Positions 39,121-48,598 of a DNA stretch of 64,000 nucleotides are shown piece by piece; the first letter of the stretch is position 1, and each line of letters starts with the position of its first letter. Made by a program: the position numbers and the translations under genes. This stretch comes from Streptomyces sp. Ru72. GTDB lineage: Bacteria > Actinomycetota > Actinomycetes > Streptomycetales > Streptomycetaceae. The notes below the pieces were generated by a model. The model was not told the DNA's origin. It searched no databases and saw nothing but the letters and a program-made list of their open reading frames with translations. The stretch is from the NCBI RefSeq assembly GCF_002920635.1, contig NZ_PQSR01000025.1, forward strand, positions 1-64,000, in the 5' to 3' direction.

Positions 39121-39411
39121 ATGGGCGTGTTCCTACAGGTTGTCTACATCGCGCTGATGTGCTTCCTCGTCGTGCTGATTTTCCGGTTGGTCATGGACTA
39201 CGTCTTCCAGTTCGCCCGCTCATGGCAACCCGGCAAGGCGATGGTGGTCGTTCTGGAGGCCACCTACACTGTCACCGATCCACCGCTGAAGCTTCTGCGG
39301 CGGTTCATCCCGCCGCTGCGCCTCGGGGGCGTGGCGCTCGACCTGTCCTTCTTCGTACTGATGATCATCGTCTACATCCTGATCTCGATCGTGGGCAGCT
39401 TCGCGAGGTGA
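39121..39411 (+). CDS. YggT-family membrane protein YlmG/SepG
   Basis: A 96-aa protein with two membrane segments (about 4-25 and 68-92) around a YggT core, LRRFIPPLRLGGVALDLSFF. The orthologous gene in S. coelicolor, between sepF and divIVA, is described as SepG, which helps place the Z-ring and compact nucleoids in sporulation (known for that species; applied here by synteny). ATG at 39121. It is co-directional with sepF and divIVA. Confidence 0.92.
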   Translation: MGVFLQVVYIALMCFLVVLIFRLVMDYVFQFARSWQPGKAMVVVLEATYTVTDPPLKLLRRFIPPLRLGGVALDLSFFVLMIIVYILISIVGSFAR

Positions 39412-39463
39412 ATGTGGACGATACGGTCTTGCCGACTGCCGATGACTACGTTGAGGTGAAGAC

Positions 39464-40594
39464 ATGCCGCTGACCCCCGAGGACGTTCGGAACAAGCAGT
39501 TCACGACCGTCCGCCTCCGAGAAGGCTATGACGAGGACGAGGTCGATGCCTTCCTCGACGAGGTCGAAGCCGAACTGACCCGCCTGCTCCGCGAGAACGA
39601 GGACCTGCGCGCCAAACTGGCCGCCGCCACTCGTGCCGCCGCGCAGAACCAGCAGAACATGCGCAAGCCCCCGGAGGGCCAGGACCCGCAGCATCAGCAG
39701 CAGGGCATGCGCGGTCCCGGGGCTCCCGTTCCCGCTGGGATATCGGGCCCGCCGCAGCAGCAGATGGGCGGCCCCATGGGTGGCCCGCCCCAGCTGCCGA
39801 GCGGTGCCCCGCAGCTGCCGGCCGGCCCCGGCGGCGGTCAGGGTGGTCCCCAGGGACCGGGTCCGATGGGCCAGGGTCCGATGGGTCAGGGGCCGATGGG
39901 TGGCCAGCCCCCGATGCAGCAGCAGATGGGTGGCCCCATGGGTGGTCCGATGGGCGGCCCCATGGGTGGTCCGGGCATGCCCGGCCAGGGTCCCGGCGGC
40001 GACAGCGCCGCGCGTGTTCTCTCGCTGGCCCAGCAGACCGCCGACCAGGCGATCGCCGAGGCCCGCGCCGAGGCCAACAAGATCGTCGGTGAGGCCCGCA
40101 GCCGCGCCGAGGGTCTGGAGCGGGACGCCCGTGCCAAGGCCGACGCCCTGGAGCGGGACGCGCAGGAGAAGCACCGCGTCGCGATGGGCTCCCTGGAGTC
40201 CGCCCGCGCCACGCTGGAGCGCAAGGTCGAGGACCTGCGCGGCTTCGAGCGCGAGTACCGCACCCGCCTGAAGTCGTACCTGGAGTCGCAGCTGCGTCAG
40301 CTGGAGACCCAGGCGGACGACTCGCTGGCTCCGCCGCGCACCCCGGCCACGGCTTCCCTGCCGTCGCCGTCGGCGCCGTCTATGGCCCCGGCGGGCGCAA
40401 GCGCCCCGTCGTACGGCGGCAACCAGACGATGGGCGGTGCTCCGGCCCCGTCCGCTCCGTCCTACGGCGGCCAGCAGCAGATGTCCCCGGCGATGACCCA
40501 GCCGATGGCACCGGTACGTCCGCAGGGCCCGTCGCCGATGGGCCAGGCGCCCTCGCCGATGCGCGGGTTCCTCATCGACGAGGACGACAACTGA
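39464..40594 (+). CDS. divIVA: Polar growth protein DivIVA
   Basis: Coiled-coil protein that marks hyphal tips and directs polar wall growth. The 376-aa protein has the N-terminal DivIVA lipid-binding domain ([27 protein letters not shown], about 1-60). A low-complexity Gly/Pro/Met/Gln insert (about 75-180) carries repeated [10 protein letters not shown] units. The second coiled-coil is about 190-290. A Pro/Ala/Gln-rich tail ends in [10 protein letters not shown]. The insert is much longer than in Bacillus DivIVA. ATG at 39464 follows GAGGTGAAG. A strong terminator follows. Confidence 0.96.
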   Translation: MPLTPEDVRNKQFTTVRLREGYDEDEVDAFLDEVEAELTRLLRENEDLRAKLAAATRAAAQNQQNMRKPPEGQDPQHQQQGMRGPGAPVPAGISGPPQQQMGGPMGGPPQLPSGAPQLPAGPGGGQGGPQGPGPMGQGPMGQGPMGGQPPMQQQMGGPMGGPMGGPMGGPGMPGQGPGGDSAARVLSLAQQTADQAIAEARAEANKIVGEARSRAEGLERDARAKADALERDAQEKHRVAMGSLESARATLERKVEDLRGFEREYRTRLKSYLESQLRQLETQADDSLAPPRTPATASLPSPSAPSMAPAGASAPSYGGNQTMGGAPAPSAPSYGGQQQMSPAMTQPMAPVRPQGPSPMGQAPSPMRGFLIDEDDN

Positions 40595-40630
40595 GGGTCG
40601 TGAAGACGCCGTAGGCGTCGGCAGCGTTCA

Positions 40631-40666
40631 GGGCGGGGCCCCGGATCTCGATCCGGGGCCCCGCCC
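40631..40666 (+). terminator. Terminator after divIVA
   Basis: A perfect 16-base stem, GGGCGGGGCCCCGGAT with its complement, around CTCG and followed by TTTC, lies 37 bases past the divIVA stop. It closes the dcw cluster. Confidence 0.9.
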
Positions 40667-40749
40667 TTTCGTGTGGCATCTCTTTCGTGCGAAGTCCTTG
40701 GCGCCCGTGTTCGGACCGGGGAGCGGCTGTGCGTACGGACGCAACGCCG

Positions 40750-40790
40750 AAGGCCCGGGCCCGCCAAGATTCTTGGCGGGCCCGGGCCTT
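40750..40790 (-). terminator. Terminator after ileS
   Basis: AAGGCCCGGGCCCGCCAAGA and its exact reverse complement form an 18-20-bp stem with almost no loop, eleven bases beyond the ileS stop. Together with 40631-40666 it separates the convergent divIVA and ileS genes. Confidence 0.85.
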
Positions 40791-40800
40791 GGGGTGTGCC

Positions 40801-43800
40801 TTACGCCTTGCGCAGGCGGAAGGTCAGGGACAAGCCCTCGTCGGTGAACGGCTCACCGTAGGTCTCGTCCGCCTCGCCCTGGGCGAAGTCCGTGGCGAGG
40901 ACCTCCTCGGCGATCAGACCGGAGTGCTCGGTCAGGGCCGCGATGACCGCCGGGTCCGTCGCGGTCCAGCGCAGCGCGATGCGGTCGGCGACGTCCAGGC
41001 CGCTGTTCTTGCGGGCCTCCTGGATCAGCCGGATCGCGTCACGGGCGAGGCCCGCCTGCCGCAGCTCCTCGGTGATCTCCAGGTCGAGGGCGACCGTGGC
41101 ACCCGAGTCGGACGCCACCGACCAGCCCTCGCGCGGGGTCTCCGTGATGATCACCTCGTCCGGGGCGAGGGTGACGGTCTCGCCGTCGACCTCCACCGAC
41201 GCCGTGCCCTCGCGCAGCGCCAGGGACAGCGCCGCCGCATCGGCGTTCGCGATGGCCTTGGCCACGTCCTGGACGCGCTTGCCGAACCGCTTGCCCAGCG
41301 CCCGGAAGTTCGCCTTCGCCGTGGTGTCGACCAGCGAGCCGCCGACCTCGGAGAGGGATGCCAGGGACGAGACGTTCAGCTCCTCCGTGATCTGCGTGTG
41401 CAGCTCCTTGTCCAGGGACTCGAAGCCGGCTGCCGCGACGAGCGCACGGGACAGCGGCTGGCGCGTCTTGACGCCCGACTCCGCACGCGTGGCACGGCCG
41501 AGCTCCACGAGACGGCGCACGAGCACCATCTGCTGCGACAGTTCCGGGTCGATCGCCGACAGGTCCGCCTCCGGCCAGGACGCCAGGTGCACCGACTCCG
41601 GGGCGCCGGGGGTCACCGGCACGATCAGGTCCTGCCACACCCGCTCGGTGATGAACGGGGTGATCGGCGCCATCAGCCTCGTCACCGTCTCCAGGACCTC
41701 GTGCAACGTGCGCAACGCGGACTTGTCGCCCTGCCAGAAGCGGCGGCGGGAGCGGCGGACGTACCAGTTGGAGAGGTCGTCGACGAACGCGGACAGCAGC
41801 TTGCCGGCGCGCTGGGTGTCGTACGCATCGAGCGCCTGCGTCACCTGGTCGGTGAGCGCGTGGAGTTCCGACAGCAGCCAGCGGTCCAGAACCGGGCGGT
41901 CGGCCGGGGCCGGGTCGGCCTCGCTCGGCGCCCAGTTCGAGGTGCGGGCGTACAGGGCCTGGAAGGCGACCGTGTTCCAGTAGGTGAGGAGCGTCTTGCG
42001 GACGACCTCCTGGATCGTGCCGTGGCCCACGCGGCGCGCCGCCCACGGGGAGCCGCCGGCCGCCATGAACCAGCGCACCGCGTCCGCGCCGTGCTGGTCC
42101 ATGAGCGGGATGGGCTGCAGGGTGTTGCCCAGGTGCTTGGACATCTTGCGGCCGTCCTCCGCGAGGATGTGGCCCAGGCAGACGACGTTCTCGTACGACG
42201 ACTTGTCGAACACCAGGGTGCCGACCGCCATCAGCGTGTAGAACCAGCCGCGGGTCTGGTCGATGGCCTCGGAGATGAACTGCGCCGGGTAGCGGGACTC
42301 GAACAGCTCCTTGTTCTTGTACGGGTAGCCCCACTGCGCGAACGGCATCGAGCCCGAGTCGTACCAGGCGTCGATGACCTCGGGTACGCGCATGGCCGTC
42401 TTCCCGCAGCCGTCCTGCGGACAGGCGAAGGTGACCTCGTCGATGAACGGGCGGTGCGGGTCCAGCTCCGACTGGTCGGTTCCCGTCAGCCCGGTCAGCT
42501 CCGCGCGCGAACCGACGCAGGTGAGGTGACCGTCCTCGCAGCGCCAGATCGGCAGCGGGGTGCCCCAGTAGCGGTTGCGGGACAGCGCCCAGTCGATGTT
42601 GTTGTTCAGCCAGTCGCCGTACCGGCCGTTCTTGACGGTCTCCGGGAACCAGTTGGTCTTCTCGTTCTCCTCGAGGAGGCGGTCCTTGATCGCCGTGGTG
42701 CGGATGTACCAGGACGGCTGGGCGTAGTAGAGGAGCGCGGTGTGGCAGCGCCAGCAGTGCGGGTAGCTGTGCTCGTACGGGATGTGCTTGAAGAGGAGGC
42801 CGCGCTGCTGCAGGTCCTCGGTGAGCCGTTCGTCCGCCTTCTTGAAGAAGACACCGCCGACCAGCGGGACGTCCTCCTCGAAGGTGCCGTCGGGGCGCAC
42901 CGGGTTGACCACGGGCAGGCCGTACGCGCGGCACACCTTGAGGTCGTCCTCACCGAAGGCGGGGGACTGGTGGACCAGACCCGTACCGTCCTCCGTCGTG
43001 ACGTACTCGGCGTTCACCACGTAGTGGGCCGGGGCGGGGAACTCCACCAGCTCGAAGGGACGTTGATACGTCCAGCGCTCCATCTCGGCGCCGGTGAAGG
43101 TCTGGCCCGTTGTCTCCCAGCCCTCGCCGAGGGCCTTGCCGACGAGCGGCTCGGCGACGACGAGCTTCTCCGCGCCGTTCGTCGCGACGACGTAGGTGAC
43201 CTCGGGGTGGGCGGCGACCGCGGTGTTGGAGACCAGCGTCCAGGGGGTCGTCGTCCACACCAGGAGAGCGGCCTCGCCGGCCAGCGGACCGGAGGTGAGC
43301 GGGAAGCGGACGTAGACCGACGGGTCCACGACCGTCTCGTAGCCCTGCGCCAGCTCGTGGTCCGACAGGCCCGTGCCGCAGCGGGGGCACCAGGGGGCGA
43401 CGCGGTGGTCCTGGACCAGGAGCCCCTTGTCGAAGATCTGCTTGAGCGACCACCAGACGGATTCGATGTAGGCCGGGTCCATCGTGCGGTAGGCACCGTC
43501 GAGGTCCGTCCAGTAACCCATGCGGGTCGTCAGCTCGGCGAAGGCGTCGGTGTGGCGGGTCACGGACTCGCGGCACTTGGCGTTGAACTCGGCGATGCCG
43601 TACGCCTCGATGTCCTTCTTGCCGCTGAAGCCGAGCTCCTTCTCGACCTCCAGCTCCACCGGGAGGCCGTGGCAGTCCCAGCCGGCCTTGCGGGCCACGT
43701 GGTAGCCGCGCATGGTGCGGAAGCGGGGGAAGACGTCCTTGAAGACGCGCGCCTCGATGTGGTGGGCGCCCGGCATGCCGTTGGCGGTGGGCGGGCCCTC

Positions 43801-43938
43801 GTAGAACACCCACTCGGGGCGGCCCTCGGACTGCTCCAGACTCTTGGCAAAGATCTTCTGCTCGCGCCAGAAGTCGAGCACCGCGTGCTCGAGCGCGGGC
43901 AGGTCGACCTGGGCGGGCACCTGGCGGTACTGCGTCAT
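40801..43938 (-). CDS. ileS: Isoleucyl-tRNA synthetase IleS
   Basis: Charges tRNA-Ile. The 1045-aa enzyme is the long, eukaryote-like IleS type usual in actinobacteria; relatives of this type tend to be mupirocin-tolerant (family knowledge). The HIGH-like motif is PGAHHIEAR (about 56-64), KMSKS-like is GRKMSKHLGN (about 594-603). The CP1 editing domain lies between, and zinc-binding Cys pairs such as CPRCG are visible. ATG at 43938 is set by GGAGGAAG 5-12 bases upstream. An open frame continues to 44166 but covers the T-box leader. The mRNA leader carries a T-box. Confidence 0.97.
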   Translation of the reverse strand: MTQYRQVPAQVDLPALEHAVLDFWREQKIFAKSLEQSEGRPEWVFYEGPPTANGMPGAHHIEARVFKDVFPRFRTMRGYHVARKAGWDCHGLPVELEVEKELGFSGKKDIEAYGIAEFNAKCRESVTRHTDAFAELTTRMGYWTDLDGAYRTMDPAYIESVWWSLKQIFDKGLLVQDHRVAPWCPRCGTGLSDHELAQGYETVVDPSVYVRFPLTSGPLAGEAALLVWTTTPWTLVSNTAVAAHPEVTYVVATNGAEKLVVAEPLVGKALGEGWETTGQTFTGAEMERWTYQRPFELVEFPAPAHYVVNAEYVTTEDGTGLVHQSPAFGEDDLKVCRAYGLPVVNPVRPDGTFEEDVPLVGGVFFKKADERLTEDLQQRGLLFKHIPYEHSYPHCWRCHTALLYYAQPSWYIRTTAIKDRLLEENEKTNWFPETVKNGRYGDWLNNNIDWALSRNRYWGTPLPIWRCEDGHLTCVGSRAELTGLTGTDQSELDPHRPFIDEVTFACPQDGCGKTAMRVPEVIDAWYDSGSMPFAQWGYPYKNKELFESRYPAQFISEAIDQTRGWFYTLMAVGTLVFDKSSYENVVCLGHILAEDGRKMSKHLGNTLQPIPLMDQHGADAVRWFMAAGGSPWAARRVGHGTIQEVVRKTLLTYWNTVAFQALYARTSNWAPSEADPAPADRPVLDRWLLSELHALTDQVTQALDAYDTQRAGKLLSAFVDDLSNWYVRRSRRRFWQGDKSALRTLHEVLETVTRLMAPITPFITERVWQDLIVPVTPGAPESVHLASWPEADLSAIDPELSQQMVLVRRLVELGRATRAESGVKTRQPLSRALVAAAGFESLDKELHTQITEELNVSSLASLSEVGGSLVDTTAKANFRALGKRFGKRVQDVAKAIANADAAALSLALREGTASVEVDGETVTLAPDEVIITETPREGWSVASDSGATVALDLEITEELRQAGLARDAIRLIQEARKNSGLDVADRIALRWTATDPAVIAALTEHSGLIAEEVLATDFAQGEADETYGEPFTDEGLSLTFRLRKA

Positions 43939-43944
43939 CGATCT

Positions 43945-44235
43945 TCCTCCGGCGGACGTGCTGCCTTCCGTCGGAGGGACGAGAGCCGGGAATTCCGAGA
44001 ATTCTCCGTACGCCGTGTGCGGCGCGCTCCCGCGGTACCACCCTCCTTGGCTCCCCGGTGCGCCGTACGCGCCGGTGAGCCCCCTCATTGGGGTCGCGAA
44101 GCCGGTTCTACTGGCCCCTGGGCTCTCGCTGGGGCGTTCTTCCGGCGGCTCCGGGGTGATCTTCACGTCGCGCTCACCCCCGGGCTCACACCGTCCCCGG
44201 GTCGCTCTGGGCTGCGTACGCCGCTACTCGTCCCC
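43945..44235 (-). promoter_or_regulatory. T-box riboswitch of ileS, with SD-sequestering hairpin
   Basis: Read on the minus strand: an AGTA motif in GACGAGTAGC (about 44225-44232), specifier ATC (44160-44158) within GTGAAGATCACC, and the T-box AGGGTGGTACCGCGG (44045-44031). After the antiterminator-like bulge, CCTCCGACGGA (43977-43967) can pair with TCCGCCGGAGG (43956-43946) except at one A-C pair. The latter arm holds the ileS Shine-Dalgarno. Uncharged tRNA-Ile should free the site. This is the translational type known in actinobacteria. Confidence 0.9.
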
Positions 44236-44257
44236 ATCCACGCTTTTCGCTCCGCCC

Positions 44258-44263
44258 AGTGTA
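44258..44263 (-). promoter_or_regulatory. Candidate -10 of the ileS promoter
   Basis: The minus strand reads TACACT about 25 bases upstream of the T-box start, followed by GGGCGGAGCG. No good -35 is seen. The rest of the 44264-44548 stretch before the Lys/Ala-rich gene shows no further gene. Confidence 0.35.
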
Positions 44264-44548
44264 CGGCGCCGCACGGACAGCGGCCGACCGGATTTCCCGC
44301 TCCGGCGGCCGGGGGCGTGACGGGCCCGCGGGTGACCCGAATGGCGAGACGCCGGCCTGCCGGATTCGGGGAGCGGGGGCCCGGCGGATTACCGGGCGGA
44401 GAGCTGGGCACAACGGATGCAGACTCGCCGCGGGGCACGCGCGTGGCGGGCGATTCGCGGGCGTGCCCCGTTGCCGCGGGCCAGAAGTCGATTTATCGTC
44501 CCAGAGCGATTCGCGTGCAAGATCACAATATGTGAAGGGGCCGCGGCC

Positions 44549-46312
44549 ATGGTGGTGAAGAAGACCGCCGTACAGCAGTCGGCGTCCGGCAGAACCACGG
44601 GTGCGGCTGCCTCCGGCGGTGCGGCGGCCAGGAACGTGGACGGGAAGAAGACCACCCGTACGGCGGGGGCGAGGCGGACGGTGGGGACGGCCGGCCGGCT
44701 GGGCCAGGCCCCCGCCGAGGCCGGGGCCGGAAAAGGTGCGCACAGGGCCGGGGGGCCGCAGGCGCAGGGAAGGAGCACGGCGGCGCTCGGGGGCGCTGGA
44801 GCGGGAACGGTCGTCCACGGTGGGACGAAGGACCGCGTGAGTGCCTCGGAGGGCCCGGGCGCGATGAGGGCGACGGTTGCCGGGACGGGCGAGCTGAGCA
44901 GTGGGAGCACGGCCTCCGGCAAGGCGACCGCCGGGCAGGCCGGCGCCCGCCGGACCGAGTCGAAGGCGGCACCCTCGAGGAAGGCTGCCAGGAAGGAAGG
45001 CGACCCCGAGCGGCAGGCGGCTGAGAAGGCGGCGCCCGGCAAGGCGACGGCGACCGGCACCGGTGCCGGGAGGACGTCGGCGAAGAAGAGCGCCGCCGCG
45101 AAGAAGGCGCAGGGGAAGAAACCCGTCACCGGCAGGGCGGCCGGGAAGGCCCCTCCCGAGGCGGCCCGGAAGGCCGTCCCGGAGAAGGCCGCGCAGACCG
45201 GCACCGCCGCCATGGGGGAGGCAGCGAGCGGCGCCGCCGCGAAGAAGGCGGTGGCGAAGAAGACCGCTGCGAAGAAGACCGTCGCGAAAAAGGCGGTGGT
45301 GAAGGAGACCGCCGGGAAGAAGGCGGTGGCGAAGAAGGCCACCACCCGGTCGGCACCGGCCGAGAAGGCGGCGGCCGAGAAGGCGGTCCCGAAGAAGACG
45401 GCGGCCGAGAAGGCCGTCCCGAAGGAGACGGCGGCCAAGAAGGCCGTCACCAAGAAGGCGGCGGCCAAGAAGGCGGCAACCAAGGGTGTCGCCGCCAGGA
45501 AGGCGGCAGCACCCGGCACTGTTCCCGACAAGGCGGCGGCGAAGAAGGCGGCGCCCGGCAAGGAGGCTCCGGTGACCAGCACCGTCGCGAAGAAGGCGGC
45601 AGCGAAGAAGGCCGCTGCCAAGAAGTCGGCGGCCGAGAAGGCCGTCACCCCCAGGACGGCGGCAAAGAAGGCCGCCGCCGAAAAGGCGGCCCCCTCCAAG
45701 GCCGCTGCCGGCAAGAGCGCCGCGAAGGGCGGCACGACGAGAAGCACCCCCACGAAGAGTGCGGCCAAGAAGAGCACGGCCAAGAAGGCGAGCGAGGTCG
45801 AGGCCGCGAAGCAGACGGGAGCCACGACGGTGGTTGCGAAGAAGACTCCTGGGACGGCCACGGCGGACACGGGCCCCACCGCGGTCCCCAAGGCGAGGAT
45901 CGCCGCGGCCGAGCCCGGGGAACTGGCGGTGCGCCCCGGAGAGGACCCGTGGACCCCCGAGGAGGTGGCCGAGGCACGCGCCGAGCTGGAGTCCGAGGCC
46001 ACGCGGCTGCGCGGCGAGATCGACGCCTCCGAACAGGCGCTGGTCGGCCTGATGCGCGACTCCGGGGACGGCGCCGGCGACGACCAGGCGGACACCGGCA
46101 CCAAGAACATCACCCGCGAGCACGAAATGGCGCTCGCCCACAACGCCCGGGAGATGCTCGAACAGACCGAACACGCCCTGGAACGTCTCGACTCCGGCAC
46201 CTATGGCCTGTGCGAGAGCTGCGGCAACCCCATCGGAAAGGCCCGTATGCAGGCCTTTCCGCGTGCCACCCTGTGCGTGGAATGCAAGCAGAAGCGGGAA
46301 CGCCGGCCATGA
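44549..46312 (+). CDS. Lys/Ala-rich repeat protein with C-terminal DksA/TraR zinc finger
   Basis: A 587-aa protein. Residues about 1-460 are low-complexity, rich in Lys, Ala, Thr, Gly and Pro, with many KKAVAKK, KKAAAKK and EKAV units like histone H1 tails. A linker leads to a helical segment (TPEEVAEARAELESEATRLRGEIDASEQAL). A C4 zinc finger closes it: C556, C559, C577 and C580 (CESCGN...CVECK). The finger belongs to the TraR/DksA family that binds RNA polymerase. The tail may bind DNA or RNA. ATG 44549 follows AAGGGG. It lies between ileS and lspA. The function is not known. Confidence 0.9.
   Translation: MVVKKTAVQQSASGRTTGAAASGGAAARNVDGKKTTRTAGARRTVGTAGRLGQAPAEAGAGKGAHRAGGPQAQGRSTAALGGAGAGTVVHGGTKDRVSASEGPGAMRATVAGTGELSSGSTASGKATAGQAGARRTESKAAPSRKAARKEGDPERQAAEKAAPGKATATGTGAGRTSAKKSAAAKKAQGKKPVTGRAAGKAPPEAARKAVPEKAAQTGTAAMGEAASGAAAKKAVAKKTAAKKTVAKKAVVKETAGKKAVAKKATTRSAPAEKAAAEKAVPKKTAAEKAVPKETAAKKAVTKKAAAKKAATKGVAARKAAAPGTVPDKAAAKKAAPGKEAPVTSTVAKKAAAKKAAAKKSAAEKAVTPRTAAKKAAAEKAAPSKAAAGKSAAKGGTTRSTPTKSAAKKSTAKKASEVEAAKQTGATTVVAKKTPGTATADTGPTAVPKARIAAAEPGELAVRPGEDPWTPEEVAEARAELESEATRLRGEIDASEQALVGLMRDSGDGAGDDQADTGTKNITREHEMALAHNAREMLEQTEHALERLDSGTYGLCESCGNPIGKARMQAFPRATLCVECKQKRERRP
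45240..45720 (+). repeat. Degenerate (K/A)-coding repeat tract
   Basis: Many near-copies of GCGGTGGCGAAGAAG, GCGGCGGCCAAGAAG and similar 12-18-base units encode KKAVAKK/KKAAAKK motifs. The tract is prone to slip and may differ in length between strains. Confidence 0.7.
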
Positions 46313-46389
46313 GCCCCGCCTGAACACGTGATCCGGCGCGGTGGTGTCGTAGTCTCGTCCAGTCAGGGCACCTAGGTTGAGGGATTCAC

Positions 46390-47010
46390 GTGGCAGAGGC
46401 GGAGCGCATCATCGGTACGCCGGACATCCCAGACGCGGCCGGGCCGGAGCAGTCCGACGGGCGGGCCCCGGCCGAGGGCGCCGGAGCCCAGGAGCCGGGT
46501 TCCGGCGCCGCCGAGCGCCCGAGGGGCAGGCGCCGGATCGCGGTCCTGTTCGCGGTCGCCGCCTTGGCGTACGCCCTGGACCTGATCAGCAAGCTGATCG
46601 TGGTCGCGAAGCTCGAGCACCACGAACCGATCGAGATCATCGGGGACTGGCTGAAGTTCGAGGCGATCCGCAACCCGGGTGCGGCCTTCGGTTTCGGTGA
46701 GGCGTTCACCGTGATCTTCACGGTGATCGCGGCGGCGGTGATCGTGGTGATCGCCCGGCTCGCCCGCAAGCTCTACAGCCTGCCCTGGGCGATCGCCCTC
46801 GGCCTGCTGCTCGGCGGCGCGCTCGGCAATCTCACCGACCGGATCTTCCGCTCGCCGGGCGTGTTCGAGGGTGCGGTCGTCGACTTCATCGCGCCCAAGC
46901 ACTTCGCCGTCTTCAACCTGGCCGACTCGGCGATCGTCTGCGGCGGCATCCTCATCGTGCTGCTGTCCTTCCGCGGGCTCGACCCCGACGGCACCGTCCA
47001 CAAGGACTGA
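46390..47010 (+). CDS. lspA: Lipoprotein signal peptidase LspA
   Basis: Aspartic peptidase that cleaves signal peptides of lipoproteins after diacylglyceryl transfer. The 206-aa protein has a long disordered N-terminus (1-50), then four membrane segments. The catalytic aspartates are D150 in [12 protein letters not shown] and D179 in FNLADSAIV. The C-terminal SFRGLDPDG is short. GTG at 46390 with GAGGG 6-8 bases upstream. It is followed by an RluD-family gene, a conserved pair. Confidence 0.95.
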   Translation: MAEAERIIGTPDIPDAAGPEQSDGRAPAEGAGAQEPGSGAAERPRGRRRIAVLFAVAALAYALDLISKLIVVAKLEHHEPIEIIGDWLKFEAIRNPGAAFGFGEAFTVIFTVIAAAVIVVIARLARKLYSLPWAIALGLLLGGALGNLTDRIFRSPGVFEGAVVDFIAPKHFAVFNLADSAIVCGGILIVLLSFRGLDPDGTVHKD

Positions 47011-47045
47011 GATCGCGGGCAGTCCCCCCGCAAGGCCCGAGGCCG

Positions 47046-47054
47046 TTGTCCACA
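47046..47054 (+). promoter_or_regulatory. Single Streptomyces-type DnaA box
   Basis: TTGTCCACA, the high-GC consensus DnaA box, lies in the lspA-rluD gap. It is isolated. Confidence 0.25.
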
Positions 47055-47097
47055 GGCTCCTCGCGGGGCCGGGGGACCCGTCCGGCATACTCGACGG

Positions 47098-48042
47098 GTG
47101 AGCACGCTTCCCGAGATCCGTACCCTGCCCGTGCCCGACGGCCTGGAGGGCGAGCGCGTCGACGCCGCCATCTCCCGCATGTTCGGCTTCTCCCGCACCA
47201 AAGCCGCGGAGCTGGCCGCGGCGGGCAAGGTGCAGGTCGACGGCGCGGTGGTCGGCAAGTCGGAGCGGGTGCGCGGCGGCGCCTGGCTCGAGGTCGAGAT
47301 GCCGCAGGCGCCCGCGCCGGTGCAGGTGGTCGCCGAGCCGGTCGAGGGCATGGAGATCGTGCACGACGACGAGGACGTGGTCGTGATCGTCAAGCCGATC
47401 GGCGTCGCGGCGCACCCCAGCCCCGGCTGGACCGGCCCGACCGTGATCGGCGGCCTCGCGGCGGCCGGCTATCGGATCTCCACCTCCGGCGCCGCCGAGC
47501 GCCAGGGCATCGTCCACCGCCTCGACGTCGGCACGTCCGGCCTGATGGTGGTGGCCAAGTCGGAGTACGCGTACACGTCGCTCAAGCGCCAGTTCAAGGA
47601 GCGCACGGTCGACAAGCGCTACCACACGCTCGTCCAGGGCCACCCCGACCCGACCAGCGGCACCATCGACGCACCCATCGGCCGCCACCCCACCCACGAC
47701 TACAAGTGGGCGGTGACAGCCGACGGCAAGCCCTCCATCACGCACTACGACCTGCTCGAGGCGTTCCGCTCGGCGTCCCTGCTCGACGTCAAGCTGGAGA
47801 CGGGGCGTACCCACCAGATCCGCGTCCACATGGCCGCCCACCGGCACCCGTGCGTCGGCGACCTGACGTATGGCGCGGACCCCACGCTCGCCAAGCGGCT
47901 CGGCCTGACCCGCCAATGGCTGCACGCCGTACGCCTCGGCTTCGAGCACCCGGGGGACGGGCAGTGGGTGGAGTTCGAGAGCGCCTACCCCGCCGACCTG
48001 CAGAAGGCGCTGGACAAGGTGCGCGAGGAGAGCTGGGCGTGA
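47098..48042 (+). CDS. RluD-family 23S rRNA pseudouridine synthase
   Basis: Converts uridines in 23S rRNA to pseudouridine. The 314-aa protein has an N-terminal S4 domain ([31 protein letters not shown]), and the catalytic Asp143 in [28 protein letters not shown] and [12 protein letters not shown] are also typical. GTG at 47098 begins seven bases after CATACT, a possible -10, so a leaderless transcript is possible. The stop overlaps the following GNAT gene (GTGA). Which uridines it modifies cannot be read from sequence. Confidence 0.93.
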   Translation: MSTLPEIRTLPVPDGLEGERVDAAISRMFGFSRTKAAELAAAGKVQVDGAVVGKSERVRGGAWLEVEMPQAPAPVQVVAEPVEGMEIVHDDEDVVVIVKPIGVAAHPSPGWTGPTVIGGLAAAGYRISTSGAAERQGIVHRLDVGTSGLMVVAKSEYAYTSLKRQFKERTVDKRYHTLVQGHPDPTSGTIDAPIGRHPTHDYKWAVTADGKPSITHYDLLEAFRSASLLDVKLETGRTHQIRVHMAAHRHPCVGDLTYGADPTLAKRLGLTRQWLHAVRLGFEHPGDGQWVEFESAYPADLQKALDKVREESWA

Positions 48043-48515
48043 GCGCCGGGAACGACGGGTACGCCGTGCGGATCGCCGAGGAAGCCGCCGACCGCGAGGC
48101 GTGCTTCGCGGTCCGCAAGGAGGTCTTCGTCGGGGAGCAGGGCGTGCCCGAGGACATCGAGTACGACGCCTACGACGCCGGTGCCGTGCACGTCCTGGCC
48201 GTTCGGGAGGACGGCGTGCCGCTCGGTACGGGCCGGCTGCTGCACGGGGAGGCGGCCGCCGCCAAGAACGGCGGCGACACGTCGGTGGGCTCGCTCGGGC
48301 GGCTGGCGGTGACGCGGGAGGCACGGGGCCTGGGCGTCGGCGCCGCGCTGGTGCGGGCCATCGAGGACGCGGCACGCGCCCGTGGCCTGACGGCGGTGGA
48401 CCTGCACGCGCAGACCCAGGCGCTGGGCTTCTACGAGCGGCTGGGCTACGCCGCGTACGGGCCGGAGTTCCCCGACGCGGGGATACCGCACCGATCGATG
48501 CGGCGCTCCCTGTAG
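48039..48515 (+). CDS. GNAT-family N-acetyltransferase
   Basis: A 158-aa acetyltransferase of the ElaA-like type. The AcCoA pyrophosphate loop is [23 protein letters not shown]. The N-terminal [20 protein letters not shown] and C-terminal [21 protein letters not shown] are typical. GTG at 48039 overlaps the RluD stop, so it is coupled to it. The substrate is unknown. Confidence 0.9.
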   Translation: MSAGNDGYAVRIAEEAADREACFAVRKEVFVGEQGVPEDIEYDAYDAGAVHVLAVREDGVPLGTGRLLHGEAAAAKNGGDTSVGSLGRLAVTREARGLGVGAALVRAIEDAARARGLTAVDLHAQTQALGFYERLGYAAYGPEFPDAGIPHRSMRRSL

Positions 48516-48598
48516 TGAAGCCGGAAAAACGGGTGAGAAGGGTGGCATGGCAGGCGTGAGACCTGCTGTGTGAACGTCGAACTTCCGGAGCGCTCACC

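Noticed and set aside
43939..44166. N-terminal extension of IleS
   Set aside because: The extra 76 codons coincide with the T-box leader, and GGAGGAAG marks the start at 43938.
40687..44535. 1282-aa plus-strand open frame opposite ileS
   Set aside because: Antisense of IleS, which has all synthetase motifs.
44389..46200. 603-aa minus-strand open frame opposite the Lys/Ala-rich gene
   Set aside because: It comes from the repeats read backwards (FFATAFF-like strings) and overlaps the intact zinc-finger gene.
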